The notes: generated from the letters alone by a model not told the origin. Positions 19,572-30,317 are shown, numbered from the stretch's first letter. The stretch: DNA of 64,000 nt from Herbaspirillum sp. WKF16 (GCF_028993615.1 NZ_CP118632.1:1364001-1428000), one strand, 5' to 3'. A program made the numbers and translations.

Positions 19572-20165
19572 ATGTCACAAGCCGCCGATGCCAACGCCGG
19601 GCAAGCCCTCGCGGTTCCCGTTCGTCCCAACGAGATGAACCTGGTCTGGGTCGACATGGAAATGACCGGACTGGATCCGGACAACGATCGCATCATCGAA
19701 GTCGCCGTGGTGGTCACCGATTCCCAGCTCAACGTGCTGGGCGAGGGCCCGGTGATGGCGATCCACCAGTCCGACGAGCTGCTGGACGGCATGGACGCCT
19801 GGAACAAGGGCACCCACGGCCGTTCCGGCCTGATCGACCGCGTCAAGGCCTCGACCATCACCGAGGCCGAAGCCGAGAAGGTGCTCATCGAGTTCCTGAG
19901 GAAATACGTGCCGGCGGGCAAATCGCCCATGTGCGGCAACTCGATCTGCCAGGATCGCCGCTTCATGGCGCGCGGCATGCCCAAGCTGGAAGAATTCTTC
20001 CACTATCGCAACCTGGACGTGTCCACGCTCAAGGAGCTGTGCAAGCGCTGGAAGCCGGAAATCGCCACCGGCTTCAAGAAGCGGCAGCTGCATACGGCGC
20101 TGGCCGATATCGTCGAGTCGATCGAGGAATTGAAGTATTACCGCGAGCACTTCATCAAGGAGTGA
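19572..20165 (+). CDS. orn: Oligoribonuclease
   Basis: 197-residue DEDDh 3'-5' exoribonuclease: [20 protein letters not shown] (first Asp and Glu), then the [11 protein letters not shown] region and the C-terminal HTALADI with the catalytic His/Asp. Orn degrades 2-5-mer RNAs, including pGpG, the product of cyclic di-GMP breakdown, and is usually essential. AAGGAAG precedes the ATG; a small hairpin GGGGT/ACCCC (19537-19551) lies just upstream of the ribosome site. Confidence 0.97.
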   Translation: MSQAADANAGQALAVPVRPNEMNLVWVDMEMTGLDPDNDRIIEVAVVVTDSQLNVLGEGPVMAIHQSDELLDGMDAWNKGTHGRSGLIDRVKASTITEAEAEKVLIEFLRKYVPAGKSPMCGNSICQDRRFMARGMPKLEEFFHYRNLDVSTLKELCKRWKPEIATGFKKRQLHTALADIVESIEELKYYREHFIKE

Positions 20166-20203
20166 GGCGGCGAGGCGGGGCTGTTCAGGTCTTGCCTTCA
20201 ATG

Positions 20204-20243
20204 AAAACGGCGCGCCGGGATATCGGCGCGCCGTTTTGTTTTC
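20204..20243 (+). terminator. Rho-independent terminator after orn
   Basis: AAAACGGCGCGCCG and CGGCGCGCCGTTTT form a perfect 14-bp stem around GGATAT, followed by GTTTTCTCTTT. The flanking A run also permits leftward use. Confidence 0.88.
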
Positions 20244-20276
20244 TCTTTCAGTAAATGCCGGGTCGCCACGAAAGCC

Positions 20277-20386
20277 GCTGGATCCCGGCCTGCGCCGGGA
20301 CGACAAGCAGGACGTATCTTGAGCATCAGGCAGTGTTGGCCACCGCCTTGGTGTCGTCCCGGCGCAGGCCGGGACCCAGCGTCGTT
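20277..20386. repeat. REPIN-like inverted pair of REP sequences
   Basis: Two REP palindromes in opposite orientation: one at 20277-20304 (ending GCGCCGGGACGAC) and one at 20353-20386 (starting GTCGTCCCGGCGC). They are separated by a spacer containing ATCTTGAGCATCAGG. The same layout, including the ATCTTGAGCAT core, recurs near 59.55 and 59.77 kb. It lies between orn and the SEC-C gene, in non-coding DNA. Confidence 0.8.
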
Positions 20387-20415
20387 CAGCACATCCCGCA
20401 ACGCCCGTTCAAGGC

Positions 20416-21111
20416 TTATTCCTCGCCGTCAGCCCCGCAGCACTTCTTGTATTTCTTGCCGCTGCCGCAAGGGCAGGGATCGTTGCGGCCGACCTTGGGG
20501 GCGTCGCGTTGCACCTGTTCCACCGCCGACTTGCGCTTGGGCGCCCAGTAGCGCTGGATGTGCGGGATGGCCGATTCGATCTCGATGGCCAGCTTGTGGG
20601 TCTTGACCGGGTCGTCGACCAGCTTGATTTCTTCCTCTTCCAGCTCATCGGAGCCGAGCAGGTAGATCGGGCGCAGCAGCGGTCCCAGCTCGGAGTGGAA
20701 GATCTCGTCCCATTGCGCGGCGCGCAGCTGTATGCCTTCCCAGAAACCCCAGGCCCAGGCCTCGGCGTCCAAGAGCGGCTTGCCTTCGTGCTCGCGCTCG
20801 CAGAACAGCGGTTCGTATTCCTTGGGCGCCACTTCGAAGGTGATCGCGATCTCGTTCATGGAACGCGCGATCAGGCTGCTGATGCGCTCGGCTTCCTTGC
20901 CGTTCTTGAACTTGGGCGTGTCTTCCGGGCGGCTGCCCCACACGCGCGGCAGCCATTCGGCCATCAGCACTTCCTGCGGGCCGATGACCAGCGCCGTCAG
21001 GTAGCCGTGCAGCGTGTCCATGGTCATGACATCGTCGGCGCAGCGGTCGGACAGGAGGAAGTCGTCGAGTTCGTCGAACTCGGCGTCGGAGAGGGGCTGG
21101 TCGAGGTGCAT
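20416..21111 (-). CDS. UPF0149/YecA family protein with C-terminal SEC-C motif
   Basis: 231-residue acidic protein. The N-terminal two-thirds ([37 protein letters not shown]) is the YecA/YgfB-type helical domain. The last 20 or so residues are a zinc-binding SEC-C motif, [18 protein letters not shown], as at the C-terminus of SecA. YecA of E. coli associates with SecB and ribosomes, so a chaperone-linked role is plausible here. ATG at 21111 ([12 protein letters not shown]) is preferred because upstream codons do not resemble the family. It is transcribed alone, divergent from srkA. Confidence 0.9.
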   Translation of the reverse strand: MHLDQPLSDAEFDELDDFLLSDRCADDVMTMDTLHGYLTALVIGPQEVLMAEWLPRVWGSRPEDTPKFKNGKEAERISSLIARSMNEIAITFEVAPKEYEPLFCEREHEGKPLLDAEAWAWGFWEGIQLRAAQWDEIFHSELGPLLRPIYLLGSDELEEEEIKLVDDPVKTHKLAIEIESAIPHIQRYWAPKRKSAVEQVQRDAPKVGRNDPCPCGSGKKYKKCCGADGEE

Positions 21112-21255
21112 GATGTCCAATTGCTGATGCCAAAACACGCAGTTTAATGGCATTCGGCCAGCGGCGCGAGCATTGTCGGCTTGCCCGGATGGCAAGAGCG
21201 CAATCGGTTTCGATCCGGCATGCCGGGGGCGTCGCCCGGACAGTACAATACCGGG

Positions 21256-22269
21256 ATGAATCAATCCGCCAGCTCAAGTCTTCCCCCCGACGCCGACTCC
21301 TTCGCCACGCTTTCGCCCGATACGGTGCTGGACGCGCTGGACGCCGTGGGCCTGTACGGCGACGGCCGCCTGCTGGCCCTGAACAGCTACGAGAACCGCG
21401 TCTACCAGGTCGGCATGGAAGAGGGGCCGCCGGTGGTGGCCAAGTTCTACCGGCCGCTGCGCTGGAGCGACGAGCAGATCCTGGAAGAGCACGCCTTCTC
21501 GCAGCAGCTGGCCGACGCCGAAGTGCCGGTGGTGCCGGCGCTGGCGCTGGAGGGCGGCTGCACCTTGCAGCGCCATGCCGGCTTTCGTTTCGCGGTGTTC
21601 CGGCGCCATGGCGGCCGCGCTCCCGAGCTGGATGCCCCGGATACGCTGGAATGGATGGGGCGCTTCATCGGCCGCATCCACGCGGTCGGCGCGCAGCAGC
21701 CGTTCCTGCACCGTCCGGCGCTGGACATCGCCACCTTCGGCGAGGAGCCGCGCGACTGGCTGCTGGCCAACGATTTCATCCCGATGGATGTGCTGAGCGC
21801 GTACAAGAGCACTGTCGAGCATGCGCTGGACGGCGTGCGCCGCTGCTTCGACCGCGCCGGCGACCTCAAGACACTGCGCCTGCATGGCGACTGCCACGTC
21901 GGCAATGTGCTGTGGACCGACACCGGCCCGCACTTCGTCGATTTCGACGACAGCCGCAGCGGCCCGGCGGTGCAAGACCTGTGGATGCTGCTCTCCGGCG
22001 AGCGCCCGGACATGGTGCGCCAGCTGGCCGACCTGCTGGCCGGCTACGAGAGCTTCTGCGAATTCGAGCCGCGCGAGCTCTACCTGATCGAGGCGCTGCG
22101 CACGCTGCGCCTGATCCACTATTGCGCCTGGCTGGCGCGGCGCTGGAGCGACCCCGCCTTCCCGGTGGCCTTCCCCTGGTTCAATACCCAGCGCTACTGG
22201 CAAGACCGCATCCTGGAACTGCGCGAGCAGATCGCGCTGATGGACGAGCCGCCGCTGTGGCCGGTGTGA
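21256..22269 (+). CDS. srkA: Stress response serine/threonine kinase SrkA (YihE)
   Basis: 337-residue kinase of the aminoglycoside-phosphotransferase-like fold. The catalytic loop is [12 protein letters not shown] and the metal-binding motif is [10 protein letters not shown]; the N-terminal part contains [10 protein letters not shown] and VVAKFYRP with the ATP-anchoring Lys. SrkA counters stress-induced programmed death and MazF toxicity in E. coli. The ATG at 21256 (MNQSASSS) is taken as the start because upstream codons are not family-like. tag follows 22 bases later and is probably co-transcribed. Confidence 0.93.
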   Translation: MNQSASSSLPPDADSFATLSPDTVLDALDAVGLYGDGRLLALNSYENRVYQVGMEEGPPVVAKFYRPLRWSDEQILEEHAFSQQLADAEVPVVPALALEGGCTLQRHAGFRFAVFRRHGGRAPELDAPDTLEWMGRFIGRIHAVGAQQPFLHRPALDIATFGEEPRDWLLANDFIPMDVLSAYKSTVEHALDGVRRCFDRAGDLKTLRLHGDCHVGNVLWTDTGPHFVDFDDSRSGPAVQDLWMLLSGERPDMVRQLADLLAGYESFCEFEPRELYLIEALRTLRLIHYCAWLARRWSDPAFPVAFPWFNTQRYWQDRILELREQIALMDEPPLWPV

Positions 22270-22291
22270 ACCAACTGACGAGAGCAAACAC

Positions 22292-22864
22292 ATGAAGAGC
22301 AAGACGCGCTGCGCCTGGGTCAACCTGAACAACCCGGTCTACGTGAGCTATCACGACGAGGAGTGGGGCGTGCCCTGCCATGACGAGACCCGGCTGTTCG
22401 AAATGCTCAACCTGGAGGGCGCGCAGGCCGGCCTGTCATGGGAGACCGTGCTCAACAAGCGCGAGAGCTACCGCGCCGCCTTCGACAATTGGGATGCGGA
22501 GAAGATCGCCAACTACGACGAGCGCAAGGTCGCCCAGCTGCTGGCCAACCCCGGCATCGTCCGCAACCGTCTCAAGGTGGCCGCGACCATCACCAACGCC
22601 CGCAGCTACCTCAAGCTGCGCGAGGAGGTCGGCGGGCTGGATCCCTACCTGTGGGGCTTCGTCGACGGCAAGCCGATCCGCAACCAATGGCAGTCGCTGG
22701 GAGAAGCGCCGGCCAAGACGCCGCTGTCGGACGCGATCTCCAAGGACCTGGCCAAGCGCGGCTTCAAGTTCGTCGGCTCCACCATCATCTATGCCTACAT
22801 GCAAGGCATCGGCATGGTGGACGACCACGTCATGGACTGCCACCGCCACGGCCGCAAGCACTGA
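22292..22864 (+). CDS. tag: DNA-3-methyladenine glycosylase I
   Basis: 190-residue HhH-superfamily glycosylase removing 3-methyladenine from DNA. Signatures include RCAWV near the start (zinc Cys), [29 protein letters not shown], the helix-hairpin-helix region and the C-terminal zinc ligands ([10 protein letters not shown]). It begins 22 bases after srkA and precedes the ftsK-type gene by about 100 bases. Confidence 0.96.
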   Translation: MKSKTRCAWVNLNNPVYVSYHDEEWGVPCHDETRLFEMLNLEGAQAGLSWETVLNKRESYRAAFDNWDAEKIANYDERKVAQLLANPGIVRNRLKVAATITNARSYLKLREEVGGLDPYLWGFVDGKPIRNQWQSLGEAPAKTPLSDAISKDLAKRGFKFVGSTIIYAYMQGIGMVDDHVMDCHRHGRKH

Positions 22865-22962
22865 GGCGATGGCGCCGGCGCATGGGCCGCCGGCAACAGC
22901 GGCGGCGTGATGGTTTACACTCGCAGCCTGCGCCGTCCCCGGGACGGCGCGCATCTTATGGA

Positions 22963-25900
22963 ATGAGTTCGAGCATGATTTTCGTCAAATGGTTTGGCTG
23001 GTCGGTCCTGTGGCTGATACCGCTGGCGCTGCGCGCCGTCATCTCCGCGCTGGCCCGCAGGTCGCCGCTGGGCGGCCGCGGCGCCATCCGCGTCTGGGTC
23101 GGCAGCCTGCTGCTGCTGTGCGCCAGCGCCGCCCTCGAATCGCTGGTGCGGGCGCAGGTCGACACCGGCGACGACGGTGAGCGCGGCGACCTGTTCGGCT
23201 TCGCGCTGATGGATGCGCTGGCCGGCAAGCTCAACAAGGGCATCGCCGCGCTGATCATGCTCGCACTGGCGGCGCTGGGTCTGAAGTGGCTGCTGGGCGC
23301 GATATTCAGCCGCGCGGCCAAGGCCGGCCCTGACGAGCATCATCCCGAGCTGGACCTGGGCCCGCGCCGCGGCAGCATCGAGAGCGAGCGCATGCGCATG
23401 GCCGGCAACGGCAAGCGCTTCGGCGGCAACGAACGCCTGTCGGCCACGCCGCGGGCGCCGCGCACGCCGGCCGCGGCGCGCGCGCAGTCGATGTCGAATG
23501 CGTCGCCCACGCATGCCTCCACGCCGTTCGGGCCGAAGAAACCCAATCGTTTTTCCAGTCCCAGCGAGCGCATCCATGACGCGCAGGCGCGCGAGGACTG
23601 GCAGGTGCCGTTGTCTTCCCTGAACCGCAGCGCCGGCGCGCAAGGCGGCAAGTGGCCCGCGCTCCGGCAGGGCGCCGCCGATGCGCGCGCCCGTCCGGAA
23701 TCGGAATGGGCGGCCTTCGAGACCCTGCGCCCCACCGACGCCATGCTGGCGCGCGCCGCCGCCAGCACCGCGATCTCCGCCGCCAGCGCGGCCGCCAATG
23801 CCAGCCTCTCGCGCGCCTCCGCGCCCGGACCGGCGCAACAGCACATCCCGCCGTCCATCGCGCGCGCGGCGCAAGGCGAGCCGGCATCGGCGCCCAGCCC
23901 AACGCCCACGCGCAGCATCCGCATCAGCAGCGTCGGCCGCGCGGCGCGCCAGGCGCCGGAAGCCGGCGCGCCGGCCGAACGCGCCGACGTCGTTCCCACG
24001 CGCCTGATGCGTTCGCTGCAGGAAGCCTCCGGGCAGACGCCGGCCGCGCCGCTTGCGCCGCCAGCCGCCGCGCCCGTTGCACCTGCGCCAATCGACCCAT
24101 TGCCGCAGTTGCCGCCGGAGATCCAGTCAGCCCCAGCGCAAGCGGAGTTCGCCGGGCCGCGCATGGAAGAGGGCGCGCCCGAACCCGCCGGGACGCCTGC
24201 CGCGCAAGACACTGTCGACGCGCTTCCGCCCGCGCCGATGACGCCGCCTGCGGCCATCGTCCCGCCGCCCGCGCCCAGCTATGCCGCGCCCTGGTTCGAC
24301 ATGCTGGACGACCCGGAGCCTGAGCCGGAAGTCGCGACGCCGGAGCGCCTGTTCGAGGAGGTATTGCCGCCCGCCGGGCAGCAACCGTTCTCGGTGCGCG
24401 CCGCCGAGACGCAACCGCAACCGCAACCGCCTGCGGCGGTGATCCATGACGATGGCGAGTTCGAGCCGCATGTGGACATCCCGCTGCCGTCGCTGGAGCT
24501 GCTCGATGAAATCGCCGACGCCGCCATCGAAGTCGACGCCGCGCAGCTGGAGGAAACCGGCCGCCTGATCGAGCAGCGTCTCAAAGAGTTCAAGGTGCCG
24601 GTCACGGTGCTGGGCGCCGAGGCCGGTCCGGTGATCACGCGCTTCGAGGTGGAGCCGGCGCAGGGGGTGCGCGGCGCCCAGGTGGTGAATCTGATGAAGG
24701 ACCTGTCGCGCGCACTGGGCCTGACCTCGATCCGCGTGGTCGAGACCATCCCCGGCAAGACCTGCATGGGGCTGGAGCTGCCCAACGCGCGCCGGCAAAT
24801 GATCAAGCTTTCCGAGATCGTGCGCTCCGAGCCCTACCGCAAGTCTTCCTCGTTGCTGACCATCGCCATGGGCAAGGACATCACCGGCAAGCCGGTGGTC
24901 ACCGACCTGGCGCGCGCGCCGCACATGCTGGTGGCCGGCACCACCGGTTCGGGCAAGTCGGTGGCGATCAACGCCATGATCCTGTCGCTGCTCTACAAGG
25001 CCACCCCGGATGAGGTGCGCCTGATCATGATCGATCCCAAGATGCTGGAGCTGTCGATCTACGAAGGCATCCCGCACCTGCTGGCGCCGGTGGTGACCGA
25101 CATGCGCGAAGCCGCGCACGCCCTGAACTGGGCGGTCGACGAGATGGAGCGCCGCTACAAGAAGATGTCGAAACTGGGCGTGCGCAACCTGGCCGGCTAC
25201 AACCAGAAGATCGACGACGCCCATGCGCGCGGCGAGAAGATCCCCAACCCCTTCAGCCTGACGCCGGACGCGCCCGAGCCGCTGGACAAGCTGCCCACCA
25301 TCGTGATCGTCATCGACGAGTTGGCCGACCTGATGATGGTGGTCGGCAAGAAGGTCGAGGAGCTGATCGCGCGCCTGGCGCAGAAGGCGCGCGCGGCCGG
25401 CATCCACCTGATCCTGGCCACGCAGCGGCCGTCGGTGGATGTGATCACCGGCCTGATCAAGGCCAACATCCCGACCCGCGTGGCCTTCCAGGTGTCATCC
25501 AAGATCGACTCGCGCACCGTGCTTGACCAGATGGGCGCGGAGTCCCTGCTGGGCCACGGCGACATGCTGTTCCTGCCGCCCGGATCGGGCTATCCGCAAC
25601 GCGTGCACGGCGCCTTCGTCTCCGACGACGAGGTGCATCGCGTGGTGGAATACCTGAAGTCCTTCGGCGAGCCGCGCTACATCGAGGAGATCCTGGCGCC
25701 GCCGATGGTGGAGGATGCCGCGCAGGGCGACATGTTCGGCAGCGACATGCCCGACCCGGAATCCGACCCGCTCTACGACGAGGCGGTGGCCTTCGTGCTC
25801 AAGTCGCGCCGGGCCTCGATCTCCTCGGTGCAGCGCCAGTTCCGCATCGGCTACAACCGCGCCGCGCGCCTGGTGGAGCAGATGGAAACGGCCGGCGTGC

Positions 25901-25965
25901 TGTCGGCCATGTCGCGCAACGGCAGCCGGGATATCCTGGTGCCGCCGTCGGGCGGGGAAGAATAG
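22963..25965 (+). CDS. ftsK: FtsK/SpoIIIE family DNA translocase
   Basis: 1000-residue protein. Three hydrophobic segments lie in the first 120 residues, followed by a linker of about 390 residues dominated by Ala and Pro, and then the motor domain. The motor carries Walker [13 protein letters not shown], Walker [13 protein letters not shown] and [17 protein letters not shown]. The C-terminal gamma domain, which reads KOPS DNA sites, is present ([20 protein letters not shown]). It couples chromosome dimer resolution to cell division. Fewer membrane segments than the four of E. coli FtsK and the location beside tag rather than lolA suggest it may be the second FtsK copy found in many betaproteobacteria. 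ATG 22963 was chosen; ATG 22975 is possible. Confidence 0.93.
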   Translation: MSSSMIFVKWFGWSVLWLIPLALRAVISALARRSPLGGRGAIRVWVGSLLLLCASAALESLVRAQVDTGDDGERGDLFGFALMDALAGKLNKGIAALIMLALAALGLKWLLGAIFSRAAKAGPDEHHPELDLGPRRGSIESERMRMAGNGKRFGGNERLSATPRAPRTPAAARAQSMSNASPTHASTPFGPKKPNRFSSPSERIHDAQAREDWQVPLSSLNRSAGAQGGKWPALRQGAADARARPESEWAAFETLRPTDAMLARAAASTAISAASAAANASLSRASAPGPAQQHIPPSIARAAQGEPASAPSPTPTRSIRISSVGRAARQAPEAGAPAERADVVPTRLMRSLQEASGQTPAAPLAPPAAAPVAPAPIDPLPQLPPEIQSAPAQAEFAGPRMEEGAPEPAGTPAAQDTVDALPPAPMTPPAAIVPPPAPSYAAPWFDMLDDPEPEPEVATPERLFEEVLPPAGQQPFSVRAAETQPQPQPPAAVIHDDGEFEPHVDIPLPSLELLDEIADAAIEVDAAQLEETGRLIEQRLKEFKVPVTVLGAEAGPVITRFEVEPAQGVRGAQVVNLMKDLSRALGLTSIRVVETIPGKTCMGLELPNARRQMIKLSEIVRSEPYRKSSSLLTIAMGKDITGKPVVTDLARAPHMLVAGTTGSGKSVAINAMILSLLYKATPDEVRLIMIDPKMLELSIYEGIPHLLAPVVTDMREAAHALNWAVDEMERRYKKMSKLGVRNLAGYNQKIDDAHARGEKIPNPFSLTPDAPEPLDKLPTIVIVIDELADLMMVVGKKVEELIARLAQKARAAGIHLILATQRPSVDVITGLIKANIPTRVAFQVSSKIDSRTVLDQMGAESLLGHGDMLFLPPGSGYPQRVHGAFVSDDEVHRVVEYLKSFGEPRYIEEILAPPMVEDAAQGDMFGSDMPDPESDPLYDEAVAFVLKSRRASISSVQRQFRIGYNRAARLVEQMETAGVLSAMSRNGSRDILVPPSGGEE

Positions 25966-26034
25966 TTCCAACGCCGTCGTTCGTCGCGCCTCTGCCGTAG
26001 TTTCGGCTTATCGGCTCACCTTCTCCTTGAATCC

Positions 26035-26138
26035 GTCGTCCCCGCGAAGGCGGGGATCCAGTGTCGTTTGCTGCGTCTCGCAGGTGCTCGGGCAGTGTGA
26101 AGAACGCCGCTGGGCCCCTGCTTTCGCAGGGGCGACGG
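26035..26138. repeat. REP pair between ftsK and the aldehyde dehydrogenase
   Basis: One REP at 26035-26068 (GTCGTCCCCGCGAAGGCGGG and the following GATCCAGTGTCGTT) and an inverted, less similar REP at 26104-26138 (CTGCTTTCGCAGGGGCGACG). This is the same family as at 20.3 and 59.4-59.9 kb, in the 'CGCGAA' subtype. Confidence 0.78.
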
Positions 26139-26168
26139 ATGTTGTGTTGCCGCTTGGCTTGCCGCCAT

Positions 26169-26206
26169 AAAAAAACGGCGAACCGGAATCCCGGTTCGCC
26201 GTTTTT
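26169..26206. terminator. Bidirectional terminator between ftsK and aldehyde dehydrogenase
   Basis: AAAAACGGCGAACCGG and CCGGTTCGCCGTTTTT form a 16-bp perfect stem around AATC. It serves two converging genes. Confidence 0.9.
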
Positions 26207-26223
26207 CATTTCACCAACGCCGA

Positions 26224-27657
26224 TCAGATATCCAGCTGCGTCACCAGCTTGGTGTTGATGTAGGCTTCGATCGCCTCGGTGCCGCCTTCCGAACCGTAGC
26301 CGCTGTCCTTGATGCCGCCGAACGGCAGTTCGGGCAGCGCCAGGCCCAGGTGGTTGATGGTCAGCATGCCGCTTTCCACGCGCGTGGCCAGCGCATGCTT
26401 GGTCTGCGCCGACTTGGCGAAGGCGTAGGCGGCCAGGCCGAAGGGCAGGCGGTTGGCTTCGGCGATCACTTCGTCCAGGGTCTCGAAGGAATTGATCAGC
26501 GCCAGCGGCCCGAAGGGCTCTTCGTTCATCACGCGCGCCGACAGCGGGATGTTGGTCAGCACGGTGGGTTGGAAGAAGTAACCCCTGTCGCCCACGCGCT
26601 TGCCGCCGGTGCGCAGTTGCGCGCCTTGCGCGACGGCGTCGTCGATCAGCGCTTCCAGCGCCGGGATGCGGCGCTTGTTGGCTACCGGGCCCATGGTGGT
26701 GCCGGCGTCCACGCCGTTGCCGACCTTCAGCTGTTCGGCATAGGTGATGAACTTGTCGACGAAGGCGTTGAACACGCCCTTCTGCACCAGGAAGCGGGTC
26801 GGCGAGACGCACACCTGGCCGGCGTTGCGGAACTTGGAGGCGGCCAGCTGCTTGGCGGCGGCGTCGATGTCGGCATCGTCGAACACCATGGCCGGGGCGT
26901 GGCCGCCCAGCTCCATGGTGGCGCGCTTCATGTGCAGGCCGGCCAGCGCCGCCAGCTGCTTGCCTACCGGGGTGGAGCCGGTGAAGGAGATCTTCTTGAT
27001 CACCGGATGCGGGATCAGGTATTCCGAGATTTCCGAGGGCACGCCGTAGACCAGGTTGATCACACCGGCCGGCACGCCGGCGTCGGCGTAGGCGCGGATC
27101 AGTTCGGCCGGCGAGGCCGGGGTTTCTTCCGGCGCCTTGACGATGATGGAGCAGCCGGCGGCCAGCGCGGCCGACAGCTTGCGCACCACCTGGTTGATCG
27201 GGAAGTTCCAGGGCGTGAAGGCAGCCACCGGGCCGACCGGCTCCTTGATCACCATCTGGTACGCGCCGGGCACGCGCGCCGGCACCAGCCGGCCGTAGGT
27301 GCGGCGGGCTTCCTCGGCGAACCAGTCGATGGTGTCGGCCGAGGCCAGGGTTTCCATCTTGGCTTCGGCCAGCGGCTTGCCTTGCTCCAGCGTCATCAGG
27401 CGCGCCACGTCGTCGGCGCGCTCGCGCATGATGTTGGCGGCGCGGCGCATGATCTTGGAGCGTTCGAAGGCGGAAATGTTGCGCCAGGTGTCGAAGCCTT
27501 TCTGCGCGGCTTGCAGGGCGCGATCCAGGTCTTCGCGGCCGGCGTGGGCGATCTTGCCGATCACCTCTTCAGTGGCCGGATTGATGACGTCGATGGTGCG
27601 GCCGGAGGCGCTGGCGGTCCATTCGCCGTTGATGAAAAGCTGTACGTCCTTATACAT
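26224..27657 (-). CDS. NAD(P)-dependent aldehyde dehydrogenase, succinate-semialdehyde type
   Basis: 477-residue aldehyde dehydrogenase superfamily enzyme. Key parts are [16 protein letters not shown], the cofactor loop [10 protein letters not shown], the general base Glu in [12 protein letters not shown], the catalytic Cys in [12 protein letters not shown], and [10 protein letters not shown]. Length and motifs fit the GabD/alpha-ketoglutaric semialdehyde branch, but substrate specificity in this family cannot be set by sequence reading. No transaminase partner (gabT) is adjacent. The start ATG at 27657 ([13 protein letters not shown]) fits the family; upstream codons do not. Confidence 0.9.
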   Translation of the reverse strand: MYKDVQLFINGEWTASASGRTIDVINPATEEVIGKIAHAGREDLDRALQAAQKGFDTWRNISAFERSKIMRRAANIMRERADDVARLMTLEQGKPLAEAKMETLASADTIDWFAEEARRTYGRLVPARVPGAYQMVIKEPVGPVAAFTPWNFPINQVVRKLSAALAAGCSIIVKAPEETPASPAELIRAYADAGVPAGVINLVYGVPSEISEYLIPHPVIKKISFTGSTPVGKQLAALAGLHMKRATMELGGHAPAMVFDDADIDAAAKQLAASKFRNAGQVCVSPTRFLVQKGVFNAFVDKFITYAEQLKVGNGVDAGTTMGPVANKRRIPALEALIDDAVAQGAQLRTGGKRVGDRGYFFQPTVLTNIPLSARVMNEEPFGPLALINSFETLDEVIAEANRLPFGLAAYAFAKSAQTKHALATRVESGMLTINHLGLALPELPFGGIKDSGYGSEGGTEAIEAYINTKLVTQLDI

Positions 27658-27985
27658 GTTCGGTCCTTGTTCGTTGGGGTTTCGACATGCCGCCGGCGGC
27701 GTTTCGCGGCGGGCGGCGCAGGGGAGATGTGGTGATGGCAACAACTTTGCCGGTGTCTCTTCTTGTACGTTCGTTCGTCAGCGCCGGCGGCCGTGCTGCG
27801 TGTGGATCGGCCGCTCGTGCGAGGACGATATTTATACCATGCATCGCAACATCGCGTCTTGCGGCGGCCCCCGCGGCCGGCTCGCCGACAGCGCTTTCCG
27901 ACAAGGCGGGCAGCTCGGCGGCGGCGCAGGAACAATCGAAATGGCCGGGAGTCACACCGGCAGAACCTAGCCAAGCGAGGCGCCC

Positions 27986-29410
27986 ATGAGCAGCCAATCA
28001 GAGGACTTCCCGGCCGGCCTGAAGCCGGCTTCCCGCAAGCGCGCAGCGCACGGCGATGCGTTGGCCGCAGGTAGCGTGGTGGCCGGCTCCGTGCTCAGCG
28101 CGGGCCTGGGCATCTGGCTGGGGCGCAAGCGCCGGCAGAAGCCGCGGGTCGAACCCGCGTCGCCCCAGGCGGGGCAGGCAAGGAAAGCCGCGCGCTCCGC
28201 CGATCCGATGCCGCGCGGCCTGGAGAACGCCGTGCGCGTGGCCACGCTGGTGCTGCCGCTGGTGGCCGCCTGGCGCAAGGGCTCTGGCAAGGCCAGGCAA
28301 CGCAACCGGGCGCGCGAGCACGCCGCGCCGCATGCCGGCAAGATCAGCAACATCAAGGCCGACCTTGAGCCGGCGCCGTCCGAATACCTCGACCCCGCCG
28401 CCGAGGTGAAGATGATCAAGGGCGGCTCGCGCATGCAGCAGGCGTGGCAGATGACCATGGCTGCGGTCAACGCCTGGCTGGACGACTTCGCCCCCAGCAT
28501 GGGCGCGGCCATCGCCTACTACACCATCTTCTCGATCGCCCCCATGCTGGTGATTGCCATCGCGGTGGCCGGCGCGCTGTTCGGGCACGACGCGGCGCAG
28601 GGCGAGATCGTCAACCAGATCCGCGACATCGTCGGCACCGAAGGCGCCATCGCCATCCAGGGCTTGCTGAAGTCGGTCAACCAGCCGCGCGAAGGCATGA
28701 TCGCCGCCGCGCTTTCGGTGGTGACGCTGGCCGTCGGCGCCACCGCCGTGTTCTCCGAGCTGCAGAGCGCGCTGGATCGCATCTGGCGCGTCCCCGCCGC
28801 CCGCCGCAAGAGCGGCATCTGGGCGCTGGCGCGCACGCGCCTGCTGTCGTTCGGCCTGATCCTCGGGCTCGGCTTCCTGCTGATCATCTCGCTGGTGGTG
28901 AGCGCCGCGCTGGCGGCGCTGGGGCGCTGGTGGGGCGGTTGGTTCGAGGGCTGGCAGCTGGTGCTGCAGTTGCTCAACTTTGCGCTGTCCTTCGTGGTGT
29001 TCTCGACGCTGTTCTCGGTGATCTACAAGTTCATGCCGCGGGTGACGCTGTCCTGGCGCGACGTGTGGATAGGCGCGGTGGCCACCACGGTGTTGTTCAT
29101 CATCGGCAAGTACCTGATCGGCCTCTACCTCGGGCGCACCGGCATGACCTCGGGTTTCGGCGCCGCCGGTTCCTTCGCGCTGCTGCTGGTGTGGATCTAC
29201 TACTCGGCGCAAATCTTCCTGCTGGGCGCCGAGTTCACCTGGATCTACGCCAACAATTTCGGTTCGCGCGCGGTGCGCCAGAAATTGGTCGATACGCTGG
29301 AAAAGCACGCCGGCGAGGTCGGCCCGGCGCAGCAGGCGGTAAAGGCGGTGCGGCCAGGCGACGCGGTGCGCGCCGGCCAGGAACTCAACCAGGAAAGGAG
29401 TGTGCGATGA
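27986..29410 (+). CDS. YihY/BrkB family inner-membrane protein with long N-terminal extension
   Basis: 474-residue protein. Residues from about 150 onward form the YihY/BrkB (virulence factor BrkB) domain with six hydrophobic segments: FAPSMGAAIAYYTIFSIAPM, ATAVFSELQSALDRIWRVP, later SGFGAAGSFALLLVWIYYSAQI. The first 145 residues are an extra, basic, Ala-rich part with one or two short hydrophobic stretches (near 27-45 and 85-95) that is not part of the usual family. The function of BrkB-like proteins is unclear; despite an old name they are not RNase BN. The downstream small gene overlaps its stop codon (ATGA), so the two are translationally coupled. Confidence 0.88.
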   Translation: MSSQSEDFPAGLKPASRKRAAHGDALAAGSVVAGSVLSAGLGIWLGRKRRQKPRVEPASPQAGQARKAARSADPMPRGLENAVRVATLVLPLVAAWRKGSGKARQRNRAREHAAPHAGKISNIKADLEPAPSEYLDPAAEVKMIKGGSRMQQAWQMTMAAVNAWLDDFAPSMGAAIAYYTIFSIAPMLVIAIAVAGALFGHDAAQGEIVNQIRDIVGTEGAIAIQGLLKSVNQPREGMIAAALSVVTLAVGATAVFSELQSALDRIWRVPAARRKSGIWALARTRLLSFGLILGLGFLLIISLVVSAALAALGRWWGGWFEGWQLVLQLLNFALSFVVFSTLFSVIYKFMPRVTLSWRDVWIGAVATTVLFIIGKYLIGLYLGRTGMTSGFGAAGSFALLLVWIYYSAQIFLLGAEFTWIYANNFGSRAVRQKLVDTLEKHAGEVGPAQQAVKAVRPGDAVRAGQELNQERSVR

Positions 29411-29655
29411 AACTCAAGGCTATCCAGATGCTGGCGCTGATCGTGGGCGTGGGCGCCGCGTGGTCGGTGCGCAAGGCCATGCGCGAAGGCCGGGCCGCTT
29501 ATCCGGTCACGTTGGGCGATGCCGGCCGGGCCGCCGAAGCGGGCGGGAAGTGGTCGCCCGCGCTGCAAACGGCTTCGGGCGCGACCGAGTACGAGGATCC
29601 CGACGCCGATCCGCCGCGCAACCGCATGCCGTCGGTGGGCGACCTGCCTCCCTGA
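29407..29655 (+). CDS. Small single-pass membrane protein coupled to the YihY gene
   Basis: 82 residues: a hydrophobic N-terminus (IQMLALIVGVGAAW at about 6-19) followed by a basic then acidic, Pro-rich polar tail (YEDPDADPPRNRMPSVGDLP). The ATG overlaps the stop codon of the YihY gene in an ATGA junction, and AAAGGAG lies just upstream, which strongly supports translation. Its last 157 bases are antisense to the 3' end of the glycosyltransferase gene. No family recognised; a partner role for the YihY protein is an inference. Confidence 0.65.
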   Translation: MKLKAIQMLALIVGVGAAWSVRKAMREGRAAYPVTLGDAGRAAEAGGKWSPALQTASGATEYEDPDADPPRNRMPSVGDLPP

Positions 29656-30317
29656 GGCGGGGGCAGGGCGGGCGTCCAGCTGCGCAGGGTATCGCCGAAG
29701 CCGCCCGCCGCCTTGCTGTAGCGGCGCGAGCTGGTGGATACGCGCGGCTTGCAGCTCCATGCGATGTCGGCGCCGATGGCCATGAGCGCCTGCACCATCG
29801 CTACATCCTCATGGCAGGCCAGCGGCTGGAAGCCGCCCGCGCGCCGATACGCCAGGGCCGAGATGCCGAAGTTGGCGCCGTGGATATGACGGTGCCCGTC
29901 GCGATCCAGGTAGTCGCGCAGGAAGCGTTCCCGGACGTGGTCCGCGTAGCCGTCCCAGTTGTCCACCGCGACGGTGCCGCAGACGGCGTCGGCGTTCAGC
30001 GCGAGCTGCTGCGCCAGCCAATCGGGAGCAACCAGGGTGTCGGCATCGGTGAAGGCCAGCCAGCGGGCGCCATCGCGCAGCAGCAGTTCGGCGCCGCGAG
30101 AGCGCGCCAGGCCGACGTTGCGCGCATCCAGCCGCGTGATGCTCACGCGGTGGCTTAGCGAGATATCGGCCGAGCGGTCGGTGCAGGCGTCCAGCACCAC
30201 CACGATGCGCACCGGTTCGGCCAACAGCGCGGGATGGCTTGCGGCCAGGCGCGCGGTATGCAACGTGGCGTCCAGGCACAGCTCTTCGTTGTGAACCGGG
30301 ATGACGATTCCTATCAT
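29499..30317 (-). CDS. Family 2 glycosyltransferase
   Basis: 272-residue cytosolic GT2 enzyme with a GT-A fold: IVIPVHNEELCLDATL at the start, VVVLDACTDRSAD, the nucleotide-sugar DxD-like FTDADTLVAPDWLA, and HIHGANFGISALAYRRAGGF plus CHEDVAM (acceptor and catalytic region). There is no transmembrane segment, so it probably acts on a soluble or lipid-linked acceptor. The last 50 or so residues are low-complexity and are encoded opposite the small membrane-protein gene, so the original stop codon may have been lost. It is the last gene of the leftward cluster with the methyltransferase (37 bases upstream), PIG-L and acyl-CoA-dehydrogenase-like genes. Confidence 0.82.
   Translation of the reverse strand: MIGIVIPVHNEELCLDATLHTARLAASHPALLAEPVRIVVVLDACTDRSADISLSHRVSITRLDARNVGLARSRGAELLLRDGARWLAFTDADTLVAPDWLAQQLALNADAVCGTVAVDNWDGYADHVRERFLRDYLDRDGHRHIHGANFGISALAYRRAGGFQPLACHEDVAMVQALMAIGADIAWSCKPRVSTSSRRYSKAAGGFGDTLRSWTPALPPPQGGRSPTDGMRLRGGSASGSSYSVAPEAVCSAGDHFPPASAARPASPNVTG

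Noticed and set aside
22438..25965. A 1175-residue FtsK form beginning inside tag
   Set aside because: The added residues are a shifted reading of tag. ATG 22963 precedes the first membrane segment directly.
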